From Bdellovibrionia bacterium (GTDB taxonomy: Bacteria > Bdellovibrionota > Bdellovibrionia > Bdellovibrionales > UBA1609), in the NCBI GenBank assembly GCA_030432925.1, contig JAUILT010000004.1, forward strand, positions 1 through 58,557: DNA of 58,557 nucleotides, in the 5' to 3' direction. The notes beneath the pieces are model-generated. The model was not told where the DNA came from. It searched no databases and saw only the letters and a program-made list of their open reading frames with translations. Shown here piece after piece: positions 52,843-58,557 of the stretch; the first letter of the stretch is position 1, and every line of letters begins with the position of its first letter. The position numbers and the translations under genes were made by a program.

Positions 52843-53995
52843 AAAACGCCCCGAAGTTGAAGTGGCCGATATTTTTCGCCAGTTCGATCATTTATTGGGT
52901 CCGATGCCAAAGAGTCATTGGAAGGTGGTGCAAGCTATTAAAAACTGCAGGACGGGTGCCCTTGGGGGGCACCTTCTTAAGTGCGGTGATTGTAGCCATG
53001 AAAGCCAGGCTTTTAACTCTTGCCGCAATCGGTTTTGCCCGAAGTGTGGCTATACCGCCAGATCCGAATGGGTGGAAAAGCGAACCAAAGAGTTGCTACC
53101 ATGTCCTTATTTTCACGTTGTATTTACACTGCCTTCAGAGTTGAGGGCCGTGGTTTTAAGAAACCAAGAGGTCTCTTATAATATTTTATTTAAAGCGGCT
53201 TCTGAAACCCTTAAGAGTATGGCTAAAAAAAATATCAATATAGATATTGGACTGATTGCGGTTCTCCACACATGGAGTCAAACACTGATTAATCACCCCC
53301 ATATCCACTGCCTGGTTCCAGGCGGTGGCCTCTCTGAAAATAAAAACAAATGGAAAACCTGCAAAGAAAGTTATCTCCTACCAGTGACGGCCCTTGCAAA
53401 AGTTTTTAAAGGCAAAATACTGGAGGCCTTTGAAGACGCGTTCAACAAAGATCAACTCAAATTTATGGGACAAATTGATTACCTCAACTGTCCAGGAAGT
53501 TTTAAAGATCTTTTGATCAAATGTGCCGGGAAAAACTTCCACGTTTATTGTGAAGAACCCTTTGCAGGACCTGAGCAAGTATTAAAGTACTTAGGAGAGT
53601 ACACTCACCGCATAGCTATATCCAACTACAGGATCATCAAGCTGGAAGATGGCAAAGTCTACTTCAAATACCGAGATCCAGACAACCCTGCAAAGAAAAA
53701 AGTGATGGCTTTGGAGGTGAAGGAGTTTATGCGAAGGTTTTTGCTCCATGTCCTGCCAAAGGGTTTTGTGAGAATCCGGCACTTCGGGCTTCTTGCCAGT
53801 CGGTTTAAACAGATCAATATAGACACCATAAAGAAGTTGATGGAAGTCGTAGAGACTACCCTAGAGGATCTCGAAAAATCCTGGCAAGACATTTTAGAAG
53901 ACACTTTGGGAAAGAAGTTGGACCAGTGCCCCAAGTGTCAAAGTGGCATTTTAAAGGCGGTGTTCTCGTACAGAGCCTTTTACGACACGGCTTGA
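52832..53995 (+). CDS. IS91-family HUH transposase
   Basis: 387 residues. The N-terminal zinc-binding domain is at ~50-75 ([14 protein letters not shown], then RFCPKC). The HUH metal motif is [12 protein letters not shown] (~153-164), and the catalytic Tyr region is [17 protein letters not shown] late CPKC motif precedes the C terminus. It moves by rolling-circle transposition. AAAGGGGGCC before the ATG; the start overlaps the recombinase stop by 11 bp, so the two are probably co-translated. Confidence 0.94.
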   Translation: MENKKRPEVEVADIFRQFDHLLGPMPKSHWKVVQAIKNCRTGALGGHLLKCGDCSHESQAFNSCRNRFCPKCGYTARSEWVEKRTKELLPCPYFHVVFTLPSELRAVVLRNQEVSYNILFKAASETLKSMAKKNINIDIGLIAVLHTWSQTLINHPHIHCLVPGGGLSENKNKWKTCKESYLLPVTALAKVFKGKILEAFEDAFNKDQLKFMGQIDYLNCPGSFKDLLIKCAGKNFHVYCEEPFAGPEQVLKYLGEYTHRIAISNYRIIKLEDGKVYFKYRDPDNPAKKKVMALEVKEFMRRFLLHVLPKGFVRIRHFGLLASRFKQINIDTIKKLMEVVETTLEDLEKSWQDILEDTLGKKLDQCPKCQSGILKAVFSYRAFYDTA

Positions 53996-53999
53996 GTCG

Positions 54000-54434
54000 A
54001 CAAAAAATTCCAAGCGAAAGTAACGACCCTTATGTGGGCGTGATGGAGAGCTTTATTAATATCAAACAAAATAAAAAAATCTGAGGCTTCGATGAAAAAA
54101 ATACTTATCAACATAGGCAGAATGGACTGTGGCCACCCAGTGTTTTTAAGAAAAATCGTATCTTATGCGACGCTCGACCTTCGATTGAAAACCCATAGGC
54201 AGCGCGTAACGGCTGGATCTCGTCCACTGGGCGTTTAATCCCCGACCAAAACCTTACCAAATCATCATCAACCAATGAAACCAAGAAAAGGGGGCAGCCC
54301 AAAGATCAGCTATGCTGCGGTCGACGATTAAACGCTATACATTACCACCTGAATAAAAAGGAATGTCAGAAACATCAGGTTGCACAAAATGCCTGAGGCT
54401 TGGCTGACAAAATATACGCCATATGGGCAAATTT
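54000..54434. other. Post-transposase non-coding region
   Basis: 435 bp, probably the right part of the IS91-type element and its junction. A 48-codon plus-strand frame (54092-54238) and a 64-codon minus frame have no ribosome site and low protein likeness; I do not call them. No TIGR02147 C-terminal remnant is evident. Confidence 0.4.
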
Positions 54435-54944
54435 TTATTGCTCTTTGATCATTCGCTTAATTTCAGAGACTTCGCGGTCAACTTTTTCTTCTAATGTCTG
54501 CTGTTTTTCGTAAACTTGGTTGTAGCCATCCAGAACAAATCTGTTTCTGTCTTCTTGTGCTTCAACAAGGGCATTTGTTCTATGTACTGCTGCAACAAGT
54601 TTTTCTATTTTAGAATCCATCTTTTCAAGCTTTGAATTCATATCTGATCTAAGAGATTTTAAATCAGAGCGTACTGATTCAACTTCAGATTTGACTGACT
54701 CAACTTCAAATTTAACTGACTCAACTTCAAATTTAACTGACTCAACTTCAAATTTAACTGACTCAACTTCAGATTTAATCGAATCAACCTTTAAGTCTAC
54801 AGAGGTAAGCTCGGATTTTAATTCGGCCCTAAATTCATCTAGATGTTTTTTGGAGGCTGGGATATCTGGGGATTTTCTAGGTGAAGCAGCCTTTTTCTTC
54901 CCCGATTTTTTCACTACTTTTTTCGTTGATTTTTTCTTAGCCAA
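54435..54944 (-). CDS. Lys-rich tail plus heptad-repeat coiled-coil protein
   Basis: 169 residues. The N-terminal ~28 residues are almost pure Lys/Ser/Ala (histone-like AKKKSTKKVVKKSGKKKAAS). Residues ~55-130 form a long coiled coil whose middle is five heptads of V-K-[FS]-E-V-E-S, encoded by the 21-bp tandem repeat. The C-terminal region is also helical. Similar SPEC-like small proteins with polybasic tails exist in bacteria, perhaps nucleoid-binding, but no role is shown. Divergent from the secreted-protein gene. Confidence 0.75.
   Translation of the reverse strand: MAKKKSTKKVVKKSGKKKAASPRKSPDIPASKKHLDEFRAELKSELTSVDLKVDSIKSEVESVKFEVESVKFEVESVKFEVESVKSEVESVRSDLKSLRSDMNSKLEKMDSKIEKLVAAVHRTNALVEAQEDRNRFVLDGYNQVYEKQQTLEEKVDREVSEIKRMIKEQ
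54675..54779 (-). repeat. Five 21-bp tandem repeats inside the coiled-coil gene
   Basis: Five near-identical 21-nt units (TGACTCAACTTCAAATTTAA-type on the plus strand), the middle three identical. 21 nt equals one seven-residue heptad, so copy changes keep the frame and lengthen or shorten the coiled coil by exact heptads. Confidence 0.85.
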
Positions 54945-55177
54945 TTGGAAGCCTCCACATCCAGCTCAATAAAACATAAAAAACCTTAAATGTCGCTAAA
55001 TTACTGTTGTCTGGCTGGCAGTAGAGGCTTTTAACTGCCCCAAATGGCCACTATTTGGGACAAAATTTCGTTCGAAAGCTGTAAGTATTTCATGGGCTTC
55101 CCGCTTATTTAAGTTCTTGATATTTCGTTAAAAACCCTTAGGTTTTAGATGAAAGTCCTTTTGTTGTAGACGTTTAC

Positions 55178-55193
55178 TGGCACAGGGGGTGCA
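55178..55193 (+). promoter_or_regulatory. Sigma54-type (-24/-12) promoter candidate
   Basis: TGGCACAGGGGGTGCA carries the invariant GG (55179-55180) and GC (55191-55192) with exactly 10 bases between; only the first T of the TTGC box is changed. The start would be near 55204, beside a GTACTT-AATC-AAGTAC hairpin (55203-55218), 40 bp before the secreted-protein start. Confidence 0.55.
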
Positions 55194-55240
55194 TAGGCAG
55201 GGGTACTTAATCAAGTACGTATTTGGGCTAAAGGGTGTCA

Positions 55241-55996
55241 GTGAATATCAATTGGATTGGAACTATTCTGGGCGTTTTTATGTTTTTGGCTGGAGCGGAG
55301 TTCGCTCAGGCTAGGTGCTCCCATGCCATAAACAAAATTATCGATTCGGACAATCCTGTCTATGCCTGTCAGCTGGCCACCGACGACATGAAGTTTTGCA
55401 CCTCCTCTAAAAGAGGATGTTACAAGGTGGACTTCTCCTCAGCTGAAAAAAACCTTAGAAGTAAACTCAAAAATCAGCCTGGATACGCCAATAGAAAAGC
55501 TCTGCGTTTTTTGAAGAGAACTTCTGGCAAGGCAAAAGGTGTGTTGCTTGGGTATATGGATCTGATGAAGTGGGATAAGAAAGTTCGCGTAAAAACTCAT
55601 TTTCTGGTGCAGACAGGTCCTTACGGAAAAGTTCATATCACTGACAAACCCACGTCTGTCCGGTGCCTGACAGAAATTATGCATTCTGCCTACTTACTGG
55701 AGACCCATTTTTCTGAATACAGTTTTCAGATTGATGGAGATATTCGTAGTTGTCGCAACTTGAAATCTGGCGTTGAAGATTTGGTGAATAACAAGCACCG
55801 GGTGAAAAAGAATATTGCCAAGTTTCATTCCCCCATGCACACCGTTTATCTGACAACCCAAACCAAATTCAATCACTTCTTGGTGGGAAAAATGGGGCTT
55901 TACATCAATGTCAATCGCAGTAATGAGATCCCGAAGAGACTTATTAAATTTCGGGTGGGAACAAGTCAGATTGCCCATGAGACAAAAAGTCTATAA
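55241..55996 (+). CDS. Secreted hypothetical protein, six cysteines
   Basis: 251 residues from GTG 55241, which has AAGGG 6 nt upstream (GTG 55235 is an alternative). A signal peptide (~1-24, cleavage after Ala-Gln-Ala) is followed by a basic mature domain with paired Cys (RCSHA, ACQLA, KFCTSS, GCYKV, RCLTE, SCRNL) that suggest three disulphides. No family is recognised. Candidate exported effector or periplasmic protein. Preceded by a sigma54-like promoter. Confidence 0.7.
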   Translation: MNINWIGTILGVFMFLAGAEFAQARCSHAINKIIDSDNPVYACQLATDDMKFCTSSKRGCYKVDFSSAEKNLRSKLKNQPGYANRKALRFLKRTSGKAKGVLLGYMDLMKWDKKVRVKTHFLVQTGPYGKVHITDKPTSVRCLTEIMHSAYLLETHFSEYSFQIDGDIRSCRNLKSGVEDLVNNKHRVKKNIAKFHSPMHTVYLTTQTKFNHFLVGKMGLYINVNRSNEIPKRLIKFRVGTSQIAHETKSL

Positions 55997-56071
55997 AGGC
56001 ACAATCAAGAGGTTCTTTTCCTTTATGGGTAATTTCAGAAAGAGGACCACGAGGGGTTGTTACAGCACTCA

Positions 56072-58201
56072 TTAAAAGGAGGTTTTTGAAATCAAATTGG
56101 TAGTGACTGTGTACTTACTGTATTGATTGGAACTGACATCAGAACCATTATTATTATAGGCAAGGGCCAGGCTGAAATTTAACCATTCATTTATGGGGCG
56201 AGAGAGACTGGTGTTGACTCCGGTATTCAGATCCGTTCGTTTTGTTGAGGCATCCGGATAGGTTTGTTGATAGACAGATAGACCCAATGTCCACGTGCTT
56301 TCCCACCAGTGCAATGGTTTAATAAATGTAGCTCCTGCCTCAATTCGTTGATACTTTTTATCTTTTCCGTCGGCGGTATTGAGTACGAATCCAAGGTAAG
56401 ACATCAGTATTTTTTTTCGCTTCTCATTGAGAAAATTGATGTGTTTAGTTTTGAGTGTGTACTTCATAGCATCGGCATTGGCATCACCAGTAGAAGAGGG
56501 AAGTAGTGAGTCATCCATTCGTGCTTCAAAAATATAAGAGGCAATCCACTTTTTCGACATCACAAAGGTGTTATCGATATTGGCCAGATAGCTATTTTGC
56601 ACAACCTCTCGAGTTCCATCATTGTTGGCATCGAGGTTTAAAGTTTCATAAGCGGGTTTAGCGGTCAAAGTGTAGCCCTTGCCCCAGGCAGTGCCTTTGT
56701 ATTTGTAGGGGGCTGAGAGATTATTCAAAAAAGGATCTGCTGTGGACACGGAGTCTTTGGAAGACCTTTGGTAATAGGTCATAAACGTTGGAACCCACTC
56801 GTGGGTGCGTTCAAAAATGGCCCGGTACTGAAGAAGCCCCATTAAGGTTCCTCGCATATCCCCTTCAATGGCTGTTCCTGACCCAGTATCTCCGTCTGGT
56901 GTCAAAAGCACATTGGAGTCGTACATGGCCCCCATCATGGCAGTTAGGGTGAAGGGTTTTTCTTTCTTTTTGTCCCAGGCCTGTTGGGCAGAGATAGACT
57001 CAATGTAGGCTTCTGCTTGGTTATCCATAGCTGGATCTGTGGAGGTGTCGAGCACATGCTGGAAGCTTTCTTTAGCGGGCTCCCATTGTTTGTTGCTCAT
57101 CTGAATCAGTCCTAGATAGAACGCAGCAGAAGGGCTCATGTTTTTGTCGTTCTTTTCTTTTACAAATTCAAATTGAGGGGTGGCATTGGGAAAGTCTTTA
57201 AGGTTGAAATAAGAAAGTCCCTGATAGAATCGCTTCTCGACAACCCGGGGGGTGTTCTGTGGAACCAGGTCAAACATCACCAGGGCTTCGTTGTATTTTT
57301 TTTGCCGGTACAGCGCGATCCCATAGTTCATATAGTAGTCTTTGTTCTCCGGGTTCAATTCCACGGCCTGTTGAAATAAATCACTGGCTTTTGCAAAATC
57401 ACTTTTAACAAAAAATCCCATAGCCTGTTGGGCTAGGTTCACAGCCTGAGTGGCTCGTTTTGCTTTCTCCGCAGCGGCCATAGTGGCCATCATTTTCAAT
57501 CGTTCTTGCTCTTTCTGGCGCTCAATCTGCTCCAGTCGTATACGTTCAGCCTCTTTTTTGGTGGCTTCGATTTCAGCGAGTTTCTTTTTCTTTTCTTCTT
57601 CTGCCAGCTTTTCTGACTCTAGAACGGACTCATCAGTTTTAGCTTTTTCTAGAAGGTCTTTGGTTCTTTGACTGCGCTTGTCCAGTTCGGCTTGTTTGTG
57701 AGCTTGCGTTTTCATGATTTCGTAGGCTTTTTTTGCCTGTTCTTGGGTGTCATAAACATCTAGGGCCATGCCGCCACCCTCAGTTTTTCGAAATACAACG
57801 GGTTTGTTTTTGATTTTTCCAGAGACGAGCATCTCTCGGAATTTTTTCATTCCATTTTCTCCCCGGAGGTTTTGTGGAGGAATGTAAACGTAGGGGCGGG
57901 TTTTTTCTACATCTCCCCAGTTGAGAGAGAATGCTCCTGAAAATGTGGAAGAGTCTGGCTGGGATTCGTCTAAAATTACTTTGGCGATACGACCAGACTT
58001 GCGATCCCGTAAAAATAAAAATGCAGAGTCAATTTTTGCCGGATCTGTATTCCAGGTAACGCTGCCATAAACAATGCGCGTGGCAGTTCCGGATCTTTTT
58101 TTGGCTACTGGAATCTGGCGAAGTTGGTCAGCCTGTTCCTGAGCGAAAGTAAAATATGACAGAGTGAAAGTCAGAGTGATGAGTACAAGATGGCGAATCA
58201 C
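56072..58201 (-). CDS. Outer-membrane barrel with coiled-coil and TPR N-terminal region
   Basis: 709 residues. Signal peptide (~1-20, Ala-Gln cleavage region), then a globular segment to ~155, a Lys/Glu coiled coil (~160-245), four TPR-like units (~255-410, AQQAMGFFVKSDFAKASDLF, YYMNYGIALYRQKKYNEAL) and a C-terminal barrel (~430-709) of alternating strands ending in Thr-Ser-Phe. The layout recalls TPR-plus-barrel secretion or assembly proteins, but I cannot name a family. Confidence 0.75.
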   Translation of the reverse strand: MIRHLVLITLTFTLSYFTFAQEQADQLRQIPVAKKRSGTATRIVYGSVTWNTDPAKIDSAFLFLRDRKSGRIAKVILDESQPDSSTFSGAFSLNWGDVEKTRPYVYIPPQNLRGENGMKKFREMLVSGKIKNKPVVFRKTEGGGMALDVYDTQEQAKKAYEIMKTQAHKQAELDKRSQRTKDLLEKAKTDESVLESEKLAEEEKKKKLAEIEATKKEAERIRLEQIERQKEQERLKMMATMAAAEKAKRATQAVNLAQQAMGFFVKSDFAKASDLFQQAVELNPENKDYYMNYGIALYRQKKYNEALVMFDLVPQNTPRVVEKRFYQGLSYFNLKDFPNATPQFEFVKEKNDKNMSPSAAFYLGLIQMSNKQWEPAKESFQHVLDTSTDPAMDNQAEAYIESISAQQAWDKKKEKPFTLTAMMGAMYDSNVLLTPDGDTGSGTAIEGDMRGTLMGLLQYRAIFERTHEWVPTFMTYYQRSSKDSVSTADPFLNNLSAPYKYKGTAWGKGYTLTAKPAYETLNLDANNDGTREVVQNSYLANIDNTFVMSKKWIASYIFEARMDDSLLPSSTGDANADAMKYTLKTKHINFLNEKRKKILMSYLGFVLNTADGKDKKYQRIEAGATFIKPLHWWESTWTLGLSVYQQTYPDASTKRTDLNTGVNTSLSRPINEWLNFSLALAYNNNGSDVSSNQYSKYTVTTNLISKTSF

Positions 58202-58258
58202 TGGATGCTCCTCAAAATTGTGAATTAGGAGCTTTTATTATAGTGAAAGATAAAAACA

Positions 58259-58287
58259 AAAGGGACCTCTGATTAAGAGATCCCTTT
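58259..58287 (-). terminator. Intrinsic terminator for the right-edge gene
   Basis: A 12-bp stem (58259-58270 with 58276-58287, one G-U pair) around a 5-nt loop, followed on the minus strand by TTTTGTTTTT. It lies 37 bp after the stop of the partial gene at the right edge. Confidence 0.8.
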
Positions 58288-58323
58288 CATGGTCGGGCTA
58301 AAATTTTTAACCGCGCCTAAGGT

Positions 58324-58557
58324 CTAGTTGCCGCTTTGAATTTCGATCAGAATTCGTGCCGTTCCAGATTCAATAATATCTCTACAGGTATCGCACTCGG
58401 GCACTTCAGGAATATCTGGAATGCCTGAAATATCATCAATCCCTCCCGGAAGATCCGGGATATCAATAACATCAATGTCACTTGGCGGTGGTGGAGGTAG
58501 ACAGCCGGCACATGCGTGGGGTGGAGGGTCTGCCGGAGGAGGGTCGTTGGGTTCTAC
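58324..58557 (-). CDS. Partial Pro/Asp-rich protein with CxxC motifs (runs off the window)
   Basis: The last 77 codons are visible; the start is beyond the right edge. The sequence is rich in Pro, Asp and Ile (PPPADPPPHACAGC, DIDVIDIPDLPG) with two Cys-x2-Cys motifs (HACAGC, ECDTC), possibly a disulphide or metal pair. Probably an exported, low-complexity tail. A good terminator follows. Confidence 0.6.
   Translation of the reverse strand, partial: VEPNDPPPADPPPHACAGCLPPPPPSDIDVIDIPDLPGGIDDISGIPDIPEVPECDTCRDIIESGTARILIEIQSGN

Larger units (their letters stand above)
51817..54240 (+). mobile_element. IS91-family element with associated tyrosine recombinase
   Basis: Contains a frameshifted XerC/D-like recombinase (51953-52842) overlapping an IS91-family transposase (52832-53995), a pairing seen in some IS91-type elements. 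The left end should lie between ~51790 and 51850, where the TIGR02147 likeness breaks off. The right end is not fixed; GC-richer non-coding sequence extends to ~54240. IS91 elements lack inverted ends, so the limits given are approximate. Confidence 0.65.

Noticed and set aside
54675-54779. Tandem repeats considered as a CRISPR array
   Set aside because: Units are directly adjacent 21-mers without spacers and lie in frame within a coiled-coil gene.
1-58557. tRNA or rRNA genes, prophage structural genes
   Set aside because: No cloverleaf, rRNA-like or capsid/tail-like sequence was recognised by eye; a tRNA search was not possible.

Overview
The window looks like a chromosomal segment of a Bdellovibrio-type bacterium (Bdellovibrionota, or a close relative among the former deltaproteobacteria). 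The basis is gene content, not a search: an Agl/Glt-type gliding or surface-motility machine, GYF_2 and PilZ proteins, a TIGR02147-family regulator remnant, many TPR lipoproteins and beta-barrels, and a fused nuoCD. Coding density is high and overlapping start/stop codons are common.

Regions. (1) 1-16.3 kb is mainly housekeeping: nadB; a translationally coupled pair of signalling proteins (a histidine-kinase-like protein with no phospho-acceptor His and a GGDEF-like protein with a broken active site but an intact RxxD site); alr; mlaE-mlaF-mlaD lipid transport; purH; a GYF/TPR protein; a lipoprotein; a YhaM-type exonuclease; an RsmI-like methyltransferase. (2) 16.3-18.8 kb holds small accessory genes, a HAD phosphatase, a double-GYF/PilZ protein and a palindromic repeat with a second copy near 45.0 kb. 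(3) 19.0-30.7 kb is one long operon for an Agl/Glt-like energised envelope machine: a TolQ-like channel, two TolR-like subunits (one without the membrane Asp), TPR proteins, a TPR lipoprotein, an FHA/TonB-like trans-envelope protein, an outer-membrane barrel and a coiled-coil protein. (4) 30.7-34.6 kb is an accessory insertion: an IS256-family element without a visible right end, an orphan secreted protein, and a HipBST-type toxin-antitoxin operon whose promoter carries four palindromic operators spaced 40-41 bp apart. (5) 34.6-38.2 kb encodes a heterodimeric ABC exporter, followed by a 193-bp nested inverted-repeat element. (6) 38.8-44.9 kb is a partial complex I operon (nuoB-CD-E-F-G-I) without A, H or J-N. 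(7) 45.1-51.4 kb has a STAS/cysteine protein, a secreted HExxH protein, UDP-glucose dehydrogenase, a YbhN-like membrane protein, mgtE and recO. (8) 51.4-54.4 kb is a second mobile insertion: a tyrosine recombinase split by a -1 frameshift on a slippery A_AAA_AAG heptamer, coupled to an IS91-family transposase, next to a truncated TIGR02147 regulator. (9) 54.4-58.6 kb holds a heptad-repeat coiled-coil protein, a secreted protein behind a sigma54-like promoter, a TPR/beta-barrel protein and a partial Pro-rich protein.

The strongest leads are the coupled pseudo-kinase/pseudo-diguanylate-cyclase pair, the TolR-like subunit without its proton-carrying Asp, the four-operator HipBST promoter, and the apparent frameshift-expressed integrase of the IS91-type element.
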